A stretch of 64,000 nucleotides of DNA, from NCBI RefSeq assembly GCF_002096335.1, contig NZ_NCUW01000028.1, positions 1-64,000 of the forward strand, written 5' to 3'. Every line of letters begins with the position of its first letter. Positions within the stretch are counted from its first letter, which is position 1. Positions 29,573-38,954 of the stretch are shown here, in pieces. The translations under genes and the position numbers were made by a program. The notes below the pieces were generated by a model. The model had not been told where the DNA came from. It searched no databases and saw only the letters and a list, made by a program, of their open reading frames with translations. This DNA comes from Streptococcus oralis subsp. dentisani (GTDB taxonomy: Bacteria > Bacillota > Bacilli > Lactobacillales > Streptococcaceae).

Positions 29573-29702
29573 TGTGTTTGTGAATAAAATAGAAATTAGT
29601 TCACCAGTTTTTATTGTATGAATGACCTTATTACCCCAAAAGTAGAGCCATAATTCAATAGAAATCACAACTTTCTGATAAATTTTAAAACGCTACTTAA
29701 AC

Positions 29703-30938
29703 TCATTTCCCACTCTGTGCTTCTCCTAAAAATTTTCGAATCGCTTCTACCATTTTCTCTGGTTCAGTTGACGAAAAAATACGACTATCTCCTCTCAATT
29801 CATGACTTGTATTGTCAAAAGCAAAAATTGGTTTATGTTTATTACCAATTTCTTCTACAATCGTTTCTATAACTCCACCATGATTGATATCCAAATAAAA
29901 ATCCATATTATCCAAAGCTTCTTTCATATTAAAAGGATTAAAATTTGGATAAATTGACAGATTTAAAAATCGTTGCATGTCAACTACACTATCAGCAAAA
30001 TTTGTTGGCGCTAATATTGTAAAATGAACTTCCGATAGTTCTGACAAAAGATACTCTATTGATTCTAAAACAGCACTATTTGTAAAAATACAAGTATGAT
30101 ATAACGGCGCTCTCACTAGCTCATCAAAAGAACGTCTAATGATATCTGTTCCCAATAATACATCATTCCAATTCAAGCCATAATAAAACCACCACAATTT
30201 ACGAAAACGAGTCAAAGTTAAATGAGTCCATGGTTTAAACTCTGAGGTATAGTGAATAATCTTAGGTTCAGAATTTCCATAATAGTCAGATTCGTACCAT
30301 TTACTGTTGCCTGTTAAATGTAAAAATTGATCCAAACCAACCATAAAGTTATACTCTTTATTCAAATGTAGCCACTGGTCACCAAAATACATGTTGAGAA
30401 CACCTTGATCTCCATAAACATGCTTATGATGTTGGACAGTTAACTCTAGTAAACTTTTTGTCGAATGGTTTTCCCGCCATTTCTTCGCATCAATCAACAA
30501 CATACCCGCATTAAAGGTTGTCAACCAACCATCTTGTCCAAAATCTTGAACAGCTGCAATGGCATAGCCTTGTAAGTCTAAGGAGAACAATTCATCCAAT
30601 CTTGCATTTACGATCATATCTGAGTCTAAGTAGAGAACTCTGTCTTCTTGTACTTCATCTGCTATGAAATACCTAAAGAAAGTAGCATAGGATAGAATTG
30701 CATTTGGCAAGCGAAAATCACGAAGGTTGTGAGCCGTTTTTTTAACATTGACGATCTCAGAACCAATGACCTTAAGGCGATTTCTCATTAAAAGAAACCA
30801 TTCACTAGGTAAATCGTCATTAAACACATAAAATTTCACTTCATGATTATGAACCGAAACGGATTTTATTACGGTTTCTACCTTATCAAGGTAATGAATA
30901 TCCGCTCCAAGAGCAATCACTTTATGATACATTCTCAT
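29703..30938 (-). CDS. Family 8 glycosyltransferase with extra C-terminal domain
   Basis: The 411-residue protein has a GT8 domain (about 5-270) with the metal-binding DxD motif in VLYLDSDMIVN near residue 100, FNAGMLLID near 140, GDQGVLN near 172, and KIIHYTS near 222. A second domain (about 285-411) with YLDINHGGVIETI and KPIFAFDNTSHELRG resembles Rossmann-like C-terminal domains in glycosyltransferases of accessory-Sec adhesin clusters. The ATG at 30938 has GGAGAG seven bases upstream (a GTG lies just before it). It may glycosylate the adhesin at 1-3200, though 27 kb away; this is inference. It stands alone next to decayed DNA. Confidence 0.8.
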   Translation of the reverse strand: MRMYHKVIALGADIHYLDKVETVIKSVSVHNHEVKFYVFNDDLPSEWFLLMRNRLKVIGSEIVNVKKTAHNLRDFRLPNAILSYATFFRYFIADEVQEDRVLYLDSDMIVNARLDELFSLDLQGYAIAAVQDFGQDGWLTTFNAGMLLIDAKKWRENHSTKSLLELTVQHHKHVYGDQGVLNMYFGDQWLHLNKEYNFMVGLDQFLHLTGNSKWYESDYYGNSEPKIIHYTSEFKPWTHLTLTRFRKLWWFYYGLNWNDVLLGTDIIRRSFDELVRAPLYHTCIFTNSAVLESIEYLLSELSEVHFTILAPTNFADSVVDMQRFLNLSIYPNFNPFNMKEALDNMDFYLDINHGGVIETIVEEIGNKHKPIFAFDNTSHELRGDSRIFSSTEPEKMVEAIRKFLGEAQSGK

Positions 30939-30941
30939 CAC

Positions 30942-31300
30942 TTCTCTCCAATATCAATTTTCCCTAGTTGATGACGAATATACATCACCAAGTTCTCTTT
31001 ATCCTCTAAGCTAAATATCTGATTTTCCTATCACTGAAATGCTACCAATAATATCGCCAACCCCATTTCAGTGGTTAATATCCAATTCAGTTTTAAGCAC
31101 ATAATCGTTATTAGATTAATAATAAAATCAAAAACTCCCATTCCATTCTCAAATATTGAATCCTGACCAATGGTGATTTCTTACATATAACAGATTGAAC
31201 AAAAATCATTAAAAATACTCTACTAGCAACTCAGCATCTAAAACTTCAATGTGACGATAATCTCCAACTGACTGTACTAGATTTTTAAAATCTATCCTGC
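30942..31300 (-). pseudogene. Decayed gene remnant upstream of the GT8 gene
   Basis: The minus strand shows protein-like segments broken by stops and a frame change: FKNLVQSVGDYRHIEVLDAELL (31294-31229), NDYVLKTELDINH then NGVGDIIGSISVIGKSD, and SLEDKENLVMYIRHQLGKID ending in GEK and a TGA that overlaps the GT8 start. The clean C-terminal end touching the next gene suggests a former operon partner. I cannot name the family. Confidence 0.45.
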
Positions 31301-31347
31301 ATTTCTCGACTCTTTTAAAAGTGAAATTTGCAAAAACAGTACTTCTA

Positions 31348-31449
31348 TATTCTCAAAAATCACTCCTCATTGTCATCTCTTTACAATGTATTTACCACTG
31401 ACTTCGTCAATCTTATCTTCAACCTCGAATTTGTATTTTTAACTGACTG
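31348..31449 (+). repeat. Degenerate BOX-like element
   Basis: The stretch contains ACTGACTTCGTCA, TCTTATCTTCAACCTC and a TTTTAACTGAC end in the order seen in pneumococcal BOX elements (remembered consensus ...ACTGACTTCGTCAGTTCTATC..CAACCTC..TTTTGAGCTGAC), preceded by a weaker match to the boxA part from TATTCTC. Many mismatches make it an old copy. The small forward ORF across it is not a gene. Confidence 0.45.
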
Positions 31450-31508
31450 GAACTTTCGTTATAATTTATTGTTTGATTTAACCTTACTTTATAAATTACG
31501 GAATCCTT

Positions 31509-33845
31509 CTACCCTTTAAAAGTCACAATGGTTGCGCCACTGCCTCCAGCATTTTGTGGGGCATAGCCAAAACTCTTGACATGCTTGTTTCTTTGTAGGT
31601 ATTTGGTAACACCCTCGCGGATGACTCCTGTTCCGATACCATGAATGATGTCTACTTGTGCCATGTTATTGAGCAGGGCTTGATCAATAAAGGCGTCCAG
31701 CTCATTCATGGCTTCCTCGTACCGTTTGCCACGAAGATCTAGTCTCGCCTGTGGACCACGACCAGATGCACGTTTGACAACATTGACTTGTTTTTTCTTG
31801 ACTAGGGCCTCTTGCTGAGCCTGAACAAGATCAAATTCTTTCTCTTCCAAGGTCATCTTGATCAAACCAACTTGGGCTTCCCAACGGCCATCCTTGAGCT
31901 GATTGGTCAAGGTTCCTCTTTGACCATAACTGAGAACCACAATATCATCTCCCACCTTCGGAGCTCGTTTTTTCTTGGCTTTTTGCAGAACCTTGTTTTT
32001 AGACAAGTCGACTTTTTCAGGAGCCAATTTTTTCAGCTCAGCCTTGGCCTCAATGATTTCGTGGGGTTTGAGTTGAGACTTACTGTGAAGATTCTTGAGA
32101 ATCTGGTCACTCTCACTTAGAGCGAGTTCCACAATCTCAGCAGCCTGTTCACGCGCCTTATTGAGCTCAGTTTCCTTTTCACGATTGAGCTCATTGTAGA
32201 GTTTTTTGAGCGCTCGATTCATCTTGAGGTTTTCTTGCTCGACCTCACGGATATTATCCAAGCGTTTACGGCTTTCAAGCGTTTGTTCTTCCAATTGTTC
32301 AATGATGCGGTTGACATCATTATCTTGGTTGACCTGCTGGCTAGCATCCCCCACGATGACATCTGACAAGCCCAGGCGTTTGGCAATTTCAAAGGCATTA
32401 CTTCTGCCAGGAACTCCCTGCATAAAGCGATAGGTCGGACGCAGACTAGCTGTATCAAACTCCATGCTGGCATTTTGCACAAAGGCTGTCTCAATACCAT
32501 AAGCCTTGAGTTCTGGATAATGGGTCGTCGCCATGGTCTTGACCTGACGCAGACGAAGATCCTCCAGAATAGCCATGGCAAGAGCTGCACCTTCCTGTGG
32601 ATCGGTACCAGCCCCGAGCTCATCTAGCAATAAGAGCGAATGTTGGTTGACCTTGCCAAGAATATCTACGATATTGGTCATGTGGCTGGAGAAAGTAGAT
32701 AAGCTTTGTTCGATAGACTGCTCATCCCCAATATCCGCGAAGATTTCCTCGAAAATACCGACACGGCTCCCCCTATCAGCTAGAATGGGCAAGCCTGACT
32801 GGGCCATAAGTTGAGTCAAGCCCAGAGTTTTGAGCATGATGGTCTTCCCACCCGTATTGGGACCTGTAATGACAATAGCCGTTAATTCCTTACCAAAGTG
32901 TACATCGTTTGCCACTGCATTTTTGACCAAAGGATGGCGAACATGAAGGAGTTGAATCTCTTGCTTATCTGAAAGTTGAGGAACAACTGCTTGTCTTTCT
33001 TGAATGAAACGCACTTTGGCACGAATCAAATCTAGGTGCCCGATAATCCAAGCGTCATTAGCAATCTCTGCAGCATGAGGACGGACCCGTTCCGATAACT
33101 CCTGCAGGATACGAATCATCTCATAGCGCTCATCAGCTCGCAGACTCGCGATTTCTTCGCTTAGTTTCACGACCTCACGTGGCTCGATATAGACCGTATT
33201 TCCACTGGCAGAGATGTCGTGGACAACACCTGCAATCTTGTTGCGATAGGTATTCTTGACAGGTAAGACTTGACGGCCATTTCTGCTAGCGATAATCCCT
33301 TCCGTCAACATCTGAGCTTTTTGCTTGAGCAAGTCTTGCAAGACATCTCGAACTTGACTCTCGCTATCATGAATTTTCCGACGGATGCGTGCTAGTTCTT
33401 CGCTGGCGAAATTTTCTATGAAACCTGCGTCATTTAGGGCTTGGAGACTTCCTTGCAAGTGTGGAAAATCATGTAGTTTTTCAAACCATCTCGCCAACTG
33501 TTCCAAGCGTACGTTTTCAAGATTGGCATAAAAACTTTGTAACTCTCTGCTAGCAAGCAAGACCCGTTTGAGGAGTAGAAACTCCTCGATATTGAGGTCC
33601 GCCCCCATCTCCAGACGCTTACAAACCGCTGAAATCTCACGTGTCGCTAGGATGGTAAAGTGAGGCTGCTCCACAAATAGGGCTTGCATTTCCTCCATTT
33701 CAGCAAAGGCCTGTTTGATTTTATCCTCCTTGGTAGTCGGAACCAAACCTTTTAGCTCCTCTAGTCCCTGTTCGGTCAGGATATGAGGTTCAAACAAGGC
33801 TTTGATTTTATTAAATTCTAAGGTTTCTAGTATTTTTGTATTCAT
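31509..33845 (-). CDS. mutS2: Endonuclease MutS2
   Basis: MutS2 is a MutS-related ATPase; in Bacillus it senses collided ribosomes and in other bacteria it acts on recombination intermediates. The 778-residue protein has the Walker A motif GPNTGGKT (328-335), a [11 protein letters not shown] Walker B, a long coiled coil (about 510-625), a KOW-like stretch, and a C-terminal Smr nuclease domain with [11 protein letters not shown] and [12 protein letters not shown]. It is full length. cvpA-like and zapA genes lie upstream on the same strand. Confidence 0.96.
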   Translation of the reverse strand: MNTKILETLEFNKIKALFEPHILTEQGLEELKGLVPTTKEDKIKQAFAEMEEMQALFVEQPHFTILATREISAVCKRLEMGADLNIEEFLLLKRVLLASRELQSFYANLENVRLEQLARWFEKLHDFPHLQGSLQALNDAGFIENFASEELARIRRKIHDSESQVRDVLQDLLKQKAQMLTEGIIASRNGRQVLPVKNTYRNKIAGVVHDISASGNTVYIEPREVVKLSEEIASLRADERYEMIRILQELSERVRPHAAEIANDAWIIGHLDLIRAKVRFIQERQAVVPQLSDKQEIQLLHVRHPLVKNAVANDVHFGKELTAIVITGPNTGGKTIMLKTLGLTQLMAQSGLPILADRGSRVGIFEEIFADIGDEQSIEQSLSTFSSHMTNIVDILGKVNQHSLLLLDELGAGTDPQEGAALAMAILEDLRLRQVKTMATTHYPELKAYGIETAFVQNASMEFDTASLRPTYRFMQGVPGRSNAFEIAKRLGLSDVIVGDASQQVNQDNDVNRIIEQLEEQTLESRKRLDNIREVEQENLKMNRALKKLYNELNREKETELNKAREQAAEIVELALSESDQILKNLHSKSQLKPHEIIEAKAELKKLAPEKVDLSKNKVLQKAKKKRAPKVGDDIVVLSYGQRGTLTNQLKDGRWEAQVGLIKMTLEEKEFDLVQAQQEALVKKKQVNVVKRASGRGPQARLDLRGKRYEEAMNELDAFIDQALLNNMAQVDIIHGIGTGVIREGVTKYLQRNKHVKSFGYAPQNAGGSGATIVTFKG

Positions 33846-33933
33846 ATTCTTTCCTTGTGTATTTGTTTACAAAATTGTAGCAACTAGAGGTTTTTGACTT
33901 TACCTGATACTAGTCATCCAATCTGTAAACAAA

Positions 33934-33958
33934 GGGCTAGGAAAACTCCCGCCCTTTT
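33934..33958 (-). terminator. Possible terminator after the cvpA-like gene
   Basis: AAGGGC and GCCCTT arms around a 13-base loop, then TGTTT on the minus strand. It is weak; zapA-cvpA transcripts may read into mutS2. Confidence 0.45.
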
Positions 33959-34506
33959 TATCCGATTAAATTTGTAACCCAGAGTTGTTTGATAAAGTTT
34001 GTCGTAAAAGGAACACTTTGGATGATATGCTTGGCTACCACGCTCTTTTCAAGGGGATTTTGCACAGCTGCCATAGGCACCGTTGCAAGAATGGTCAAAG
34101 CCATTTGCAAGACAAATAAGGTCACCAATAGAGACAATAGGCCTGCTCCGATACGAAACCATTTGACATCGAGCTTTTTAGTTGGAATCAAGTGTAGGAA
34201 CAAACCGATAAAACGTCCGATACTGTAACAAATTCCGAAAACTAGAAGGTAGGCCAGACCCGCATAAAAGACCTTGTCTAGCTGAAAAAGCTGGTCTGAA
34301 GGGAAGAAAAAGGTTCCCTGCCCTTCCTGAGGATTAGCATAAGGGACAAGCAAGTGAAATTGATCTCCCAGCGATTTATAAAACTGCCCAGCAACAAAGG
34401 CTGAAATCACTGCCACGAGGAAATAATAAACTTGCAGCACCAGACCTCTACGGTAGCCGATGTAAAACCCCCAAGCTAGAACCAGTAAGAGAAGGATCGA
34501 AATCAT
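33958..34506 (-). CDS. CvpA-family membrane protein
   Basis: The 182-residue protein has four predicted membrane helices and the CvpA pattern (GFYIGYRRGLVLQVYYFLVAVISAFVAG at the N-terminus, RFIGLFLHLIP in the middle). In enterobacteria the family is tied to colicin V production and bile tolerance; in Firmicutes the role is unclear. It overlaps zapA by 4 bases and lies upstream of mutS2, the same order as yshA/yshB in Bacillus. Confidence 0.88.
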   Translation of the reverse strand: MISILLLLVLAWGFYIGYRRGLVLQVYYFLVAVISAFVAGQFYKSLGDQFHLLVPYANPQEGQGTFFFPSDQLFQLDKVFYAGLAYLLVFGICYSIGRFIGLFLHLIPTKKLDVKWFRIGAGLLSLLVTLFVLQMALTILATVPMAAVQNPLEKSVVAKHIIQSVPFTTNFIKQLWVTNLIG

Positions 34507-34805
34507 AGGGAATCCTCAATCTTGCTCTGCTCTTGCTTGACAGCCACTAATTTATTTCGAAGGTCTTTAAGCTCCTGCTCCTTATCGTCAAACTCAATCT
34601 CACGACTGAGCTGCGTCGATAGGCTGTTGATCGCTAAAAGGAGGGCAATCGTTTCATCATCTGCCCCAGGCATTTGTTCTTTAATTGCTTGGTATTTTTC
34701 AGTCGCAACCTTGGCTATTTCCTCCATAAAGAGGTTGTCATGCTCGGTTGTTAAGGTTAATGTCTTTTTCCCGAATGTAAACTTATATCGATTTAGATTT
34801 GCCAT
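34503..34805 (-). CDS. zapA: Cell division protein ZapA
   Basis: ZapA bundles FtsZ filaments at the division site. The 100-residue product has the N-terminal beta region (NRYKFTFGKKTLTLTTEHD) and a C-terminal coiled coil (about 55-100). The frame is open from a GTG at 34814, but the ATG at 34805 follows GAGGTG with a six-base gap. It overlaps the cvpA-like gene. Confidence 0.9.
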   Translation of the reverse strand: MANLNRYKFTFGKKTLTLTTEHDNLFMEEIAKVATEKYQAIKEQMPGADDETIALLLAINSLSTQLSREIEFDDKEQELKDLRNKLVAVKQEQSKIEDSL

Positions 34806-34822
34806 AAAATTCACCTCACGAT

Positions 34823-34851
34823 ATTATACCAAATTTCGCTAACTTTGTCAG
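34823..34851 (-). promoter_or_regulatory. zapA promoter
   Basis: Minus strand: CTGACA (34851-34846), 17-base spacer, TATAAT (34828-34823) with an extended TTTGG element. It gives a leader of only about 15 bases that is just long enough for the GAGGTG ribosome site. Confidence 0.8.
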
Positions 34852-34873
34852 TTTTTACCAATTCTCCTGCTTT

Positions 34874-34884
34874 TATGGTACAAT
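34874..34884 (+). promoter_or_regulatory. Extended -10 promoter of rnhC, right next to the start codon
   Basis: TATGGTACAAT is an extended -10. Its end is 7 bases before the rnhC ATG at 34892, so transcription should begin at or within a base of the A of ATG. There is no ribosome site, which implies a leaderless mRNA. Confidence 0.7.
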
Positions 34885-34891
34885 AGAAACT

Positions 34892-35773
34892 ATGGCAAGT
34901 ATCACACTCACACCAAGTGAACAGGAAATTCAGAGCTTTTTAAGTCAGTATCAGAAGGCTCTCACTCCTAGTAAAAATCCTTATATCCGCTACTTTTTGC
35001 GCCTGCCTCAGGCAACGGTTTCCATCTATACTTCTGGAAAAGTCCTCCTGCAGGGAGAAGCTGCTGAGCAATACGCCAGTTTCTTTGGCTATCAAGTCCG
35101 ACAAGAAAAGAGCGGACAAGACTTTCCTATGATTGGGACTGATGAGGTGGGAAATGGTTCCTACTTTGGTGGGCTAGCTGTCGTGGCTTCCTTTGTGACA
35201 CCAGACCAGCATGACTTCTTGAGAAAACTCGGAGTGGGGGATTCAAAAACCCTGACAAACCAAAAGATTCGTCAGATTGCCCCTATCCTCAAGGAAAAGA
35301 TCCAACATCAAGCGCTCCTCCTCTCACCGAGCAAGTATAATGAAGTTATCGGAGAGCGTTACAATGCTGTTTCTGTAAAGGTTGCCCTTCACAACCAAGC
35401 TATCTTTCTCCTGCTTCAAAAAGGAGTCCAGCCAGAAAAAATCGTGATTGATGCTTTTACAAGTCCTAAAAACTATGACAAGTACTTGACGCAAGAAGCC
35501 AATCATTTCCCAAACAAGGTTAGTTTGGAAGAGAAAGCCGAGGGAAAATATATGGCTGTCGCAGTTAGCTCCATCATCGCGCGTGATCTCTTCTTGGAAA
35601 ACTTGGAAAATCTTGGACGAGAACTGGGCTACCAACTGCCAAGTGGCGCAGGAACCGCTTCTGATAAGGTTGCTAGCAAAATCCTTCAAGCCTATGGTAT
35701 GAAAGGTCTCAACTTCTGTGCCAAACTGCATTTTAAAAATACTGAAAAAGCTAAAGCACTGCTAGAAAGGTAA
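34892..35773 (+). CDS. rnhC: Ribonuclease HIII
   Basis: RNase HIII cuts RNA in RNA-DNA hybrids. The 293-residue enzyme has an N-terminal TBP-like substrate-binding domain (about 1-85) and a catalytic domain with [12 protein letters not shown] near 83-94 (D and E of the DEDE set), VIDAFTS near 190 and the [20 protein letters not shown] region near 212-231. The start matches the pneumococcal homologue as remembered ([10 protein letters not shown]). No ribosome site precedes it. lepB follows after 3 bases. Confidence 0.95.
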   Translation: MASITLTPSEQEIQSFLSQYQKALTPSKNPYIRYFLRLPQATVSIYTSGKVLLQGEAAEQYASFFGYQVRQEKSGQDFPMIGTDEVGNGSYFGGLAVVASFVTPDQHDFLRKLGVGDSKTLTNQKIRQIAPILKEKIQHQALLLSPSKYNEVIGERYNAVSVKVALHNQAIFLLLQKGVQPEKIVIDAFTSPKNYDKYLTQEANHFPNKVSLEEKAEGKYMAVAVSSIIARDLFLENLENLGRELGYQLPSGAGTASDKVASKILQAYGMKGLNFCAKLHFKNTEKAKALLER

Positions 35774-35776
35774 ATT

Positions 35777-36391
35777 ATGAATTATTTGAAAACATTTCTA
35801 AAAGAGTTGGGACTTACGTTCCTCATCGTTATAGTAGTGGGACTCAGTCGCCTCTTTCTCTGGACCAATGTCCGTGTGGAAGGACACTCTATGGACCCTA
35901 CCCTAGCTGACGGAGAAGTTCTCTTCGTTGTTAAACACCTCCCAATTGACCGCTTCGACATCGTTGTTGCCCATGAAGAGGATGGAAATAAAGACATTGT
36001 CAAAAGGGTCATCGGTATGCCTGGAGATACCATCCGCTACGAAAACGATAAACTTTATATCAACGATAAAGAAACGGACGAACCTTACCTAGCAGACTAC
36101 CTCCAACAGTTTAAAAACGACAAACTTCAGAGCACTTATTCAGGGAAAGGCTTTGAAGGGGATAAGGGGATCTATTTTAGAAGCCTTGCTCAGAAGGCTC
36201 AGGCCTTTACTGTCGATGTAAATTTCAACACCAGCTTCAGCTTTACAGTTCCTGAAGGTGAATACCTCCTCCTTGGAGATGACCGTTTGGTTTCTAGCGA
36301 CAGTCGCCATGTTGGAACCTTTAAGGCCAGTCAAATCAAAGGGGAAGCCAAATTCCGTTTCTGGCCACTCAACCGTATCGGAATCTTTTAA
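35777..36391 (+). CDS. lepB: Signal peptidase I
   Basis: LepB removes signal peptides from exported proteins at the outer face of the membrane. The 204-residue protein has one N-terminal membrane helix (about 8-30), catalytic Ser38 in EGHSMDPTL and Lys76 in DIVKRVIGMPGD, then the GDDRLVSSDSRHVG box E. It lies 3 bases after rnhC and 149 bases before recD2. Confidence 0.96.
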   Translation: MNYLKTFLKELGLTFLIVIVVGLSRLFLWTNVRVEGHSMDPTLADGEVLFVVKHLPIDRFDIVVAHEEDGNKDIVKRVIGMPGDTIRYENDKLYINDKETDEPYLADYLQQFKNDKLQSTYSGKGFEGDKGIYFRSLAQKAQAFTVDVNFNTSFSFTVPEGEYLLLGDDRLVSSDSRHVGTFKASQIKGEAKFRFWPLNRIGIF

Positions 36392-36499
36392 AACCAGCAA
36401 CCAGATGCTGTGATAGTCTTTTTGAGTTAGCCTTTTAGGATTAGATTGCAACTTGGCGATATCTTGTACCAAGCCCCAAATCCAAGAAAAGCCTAACTG

Positions 36500-36522
36500 A
36501 GAGCTCTATCCCAGCTCTTTTT
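36500..36522 (+). terminator. Short terminator-like hairpin before recD2
   Basis: AGAGCT (36500-36505) and AGCTCT (36513-36518) with a seven-base loop and T run. The stem is only six pairs, so it may be a partial attenuator between lepB and recD2. Confidence 0.5.
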
Positions 36523-36540
36523 CTATCAAAAAGGAAACCT

Positions 36541-38907
36541 ATGGAAGTTTATTTTTCAGGCACCATTGAACGTATTATTTTTGAAAATGTCAGTAATTTT
36601 TATCGCATCCTCCTCCTAGATATCCAAGATACCAATGCGGAGGACTTTGACGATTTTGAAATCATCGTTACAGGAACCATGGCTGACGTGATTGAGGGCG
36701 AAGAGTACACTTTTTGGGGACAAATCGTTCAGCATTCCAAGTATGGTGAACAGCTACAAATCAGTCGTTATGAGCGAGCAAAACCCACTAGCAAAGGCCT
36801 AGTCAAGTACTTTTCGAGTAGCCATTTTAAGGGAATTGGACTCAAGACAGCTCAGAAAATCGTTGATACGTATGGCGAAAATACCATAGACGAAATTCTG
36901 GAGCATCCTGAAAAGCTGGAAAGTATTGCTGGACTCTCTGCCAAAAACCGTGAAGCTTTTGTCTCCACCCTCCGTCTCAACTATGGGACAGAGATGGTCT
37001 TGGCAAAACTGGCCAACTACGGCATTCCTAATAAACTAGCCTTTCAGATTCAAGACTTTTACAAGGATGAAACGCTGGATATTGTCGAGAATTATCCCTA
37101 CCAGCTGGTTGAGGATATCAAGGGCTTGGGCTTTACCATTGCTGACCAATTAGCTGCTGAACTAGGTATTGAAAGTCAAGCTCCTGAGCGCTTCCGTGCA
37201 GGTCTTGTCCACAGTCTCTTTCAAGGCTGTATGGATACGGGTGATACCTATATGGAAGCTCGAGATTTACTGGAACAGACCCTGACTCTCCTCGAGTCTT
37301 CCCGTCCCGTGGAACTGGATCCCAGCCAAGTTGCTCAGGAACTCTCCTACCTGATTGAAGAAGACAAGGTTCAGCAGATTGACACTAAAATCTTTGATAA
37401 TAGCCTCTTTTTCGCTGAAGAAGGCATCCGCAGTCACTTGGTTCGTATCCTTGAAAAAGGAAAGAAACAAAGTCAAGATTTGGAAACCATTCAAAAGCAT
37501 ATCGCTAGTGTTGAGGAAGAACTAGGTATCCAATACGATAGTATCCAAAAGCAAGCTATCTGTGATGCCATCCAGAACAAGGTCTTTATCCTAACAGGTG
37601 GTCCTGGTACAGGTAAGACGACTGTTATCAATGGGATTATCGCTGTTTATGCCCTGCTTGAAGCACTCGATCTCAAGAAAAAAAGCAACTTACCTATTCT
37701 TCTCGCTGCCCCAACTGGTCGAGCGGCTCGGCGCATGAATGAATTGACAGGTTTGCCTAGCGCTACTATACACCGTCATTTGGGAATGACAGGTGACGAT
37801 GATACCAGCCATCTGGAAGATTATCTGGATGCTGATTTTATCATTGTAGATGAGTTTTCTATGGTGGATACTTGGCTAGCAAATCAACTTTTCTCCAACA
37901 TCTCTTCTAACAGTAAAATCCTCATCGTGGGTGATAGCGACCAGTTGCCTTCTGTCAGTCCTGGACAGGTCTTAGCTGATCTGCTCCAGATACCCTTGAT
38001 TCCGCAGACTCGCTTGGAACGGATTTATCGCCAGAGCGAGGAATCAACTATCGTTACCTTGGCTAGCCAGATTCGACAAGGCATCTTGCCAGCTGACTTT
38101 ACCCAGAAAAAGGCAGACCGCTCCTACTTTGAAATCATGAGTAGCCATATCCCTGCAACCATTGAGAAAATCCTCGGTGCCGCCCTCAGAAGTGGCATTT
38201 CGGCTCGTGATATTCAGGTGCTGGCGCCTATGTATCGAGGTACTGCAGGTATTGATGCCATCAATCAGCTCATGCAAGACCTGCTCAATCCACCACAAAA
38301 AGACCAACTCAGTTTTGAAGCTCCCCAATGCTTCTATCGCAAGGGTGACAAGGTCATTCACCTAGTCAACGATGCCGAAGTCAATGTCTTTAATGGAGAC
38401 CTAGGCTACATCACAGACCTGATTCCTGGAAAATACACCGAGTCCAAACAAGACGAGATTGTCATTGATTTTGATGGCAATGAGGTTATCTACCCTAGAA
38501 ATGAATGGTACAAGATTCGGCTAGCCTATGCCATGAGTATCCATAAGTCTCAGGGGAGTGAGTTCCCCGTTGTCATCCTGCCCATTACTAGTGCTAGCAA
38601 GCGCATGCTGGAACGCAATCTCATCTATACGGCTATTACACGGGCTAAGAGCAAGCTCATCTTACTAGGCGAATTACAGGCCTTTGACTATGCAGTCAAA
38701 CATATCGGAACTGCTCGCAAGACCTATCTGATTGAGCGTTTTCAGGATTTGGTTGAATCAGCTGACCAAACCAACCCAGCCCCAACTGAAACAACAAATC
38801 AAGAGGGAGCTCCTCTATCCTACATCCTCACCGAGGAAAACTGGAACAGCATCCCAGCCATGATTGGGATTACAGATGCAGACTTAAAAGAGATTTTTGG
38901 AAAATAG
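36541..38907 (+). CDS. recD2: RecD2-type ATP-dependent DNA helicase
   Basis: RecD2 is a 5'-3' superfamily 1B helicase that works outside RecBCD and aids replication-fork repair. The 788-residue protein has an N-terminal OB-like and helix-hairpin-helix part (about 1-330), Walker A TGGPGTGKTT from residue 352, a VDEFSMVD motif II, GDSDQLPSV motif III, and the AYAMSIHKSQGSEFP motif V/VI region. It is full length with an AAAGGA ribosome site. Confidence 0.95.
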   Translation: MEVYFSGTIERIIFENVSNFYRILLLDIQDTNAEDFDDFEIIVTGTMADVIEGEEYTFWGQIVQHSKYGEQLQISRYERAKPTSKGLVKYFSSSHFKGIGLKTAQKIVDTYGENTIDEILEHPEKLESIAGLSAKNREAFVSTLRLNYGTEMVLAKLANYGIPNKLAFQIQDFYKDETLDIVENYPYQLVEDIKGLGFTIADQLAAELGIESQAPERFRAGLVHSLFQGCMDTGDTYMEARDLLEQTLTLLESSRPVELDPSQVAQELSYLIEEDKVQQIDTKIFDNSLFFAEEGIRSHLVRILEKGKKQSQDLETIQKHIASVEEELGIQYDSIQKQAICDAIQNKVFILTGGPGTGKTTVINGIIAVYALLEALDLKKKSNLPILLAAPTGRAARRMNELTGLPSATIHRHLGMTGDDDTSHLEDYLDADFIIVDEFSMVDTWLANQLFSNISSNSKILIVGDSDQLPSVSPGQVLADLLQIPLIPQTRLERIYRQSEESTIVTLASQIRQGILPADFTQKKADRSYFEIMSSHIPATIEKILGAALRSGISARDIQVLAPMYRGTAGIDAINQLMQDLLNPPQKDQLSFEAPQCFYRKGDKVIHLVNDAEVNVFNGDLGYITDLIPGKYTESKQDEIVIDFDGNEVIYPRNEWYKIRLAYAMSIHKSQGSEFPVVILPITSASKRMLERNLIYTAITRAKSKLILLGELQAFDYAVKHIGTARKTYLIERFQDLVESADQTNPAPTETTNQEGAPLSYILTEENWNSIPAMIGITDADLKEIFGK

Positions 38908-38915
38908 AGCAGCAG

Positions 38916-38943
38916 AAAGCCCACCTGATTAGGTGGGCTTTTT
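38916..38943. terminator. Bidirectional terminator between recD2 and tig
   Basis: AAGCCCACCT pairs perfectly with AGGTGGGCTT around a four-base loop, with A and T runs on the two sides. It serves both convergent genes. Confidence 0.92.
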
Positions 38944-38954
38944 ATCTTTTAAGA

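Noticed and set aside
31328-31519. Small + strand frame of 63 codons
   Set aside because: It has no ribosome site, no recognisable protein features, and overlaps a BOX-like remnant and the end of mutS2.
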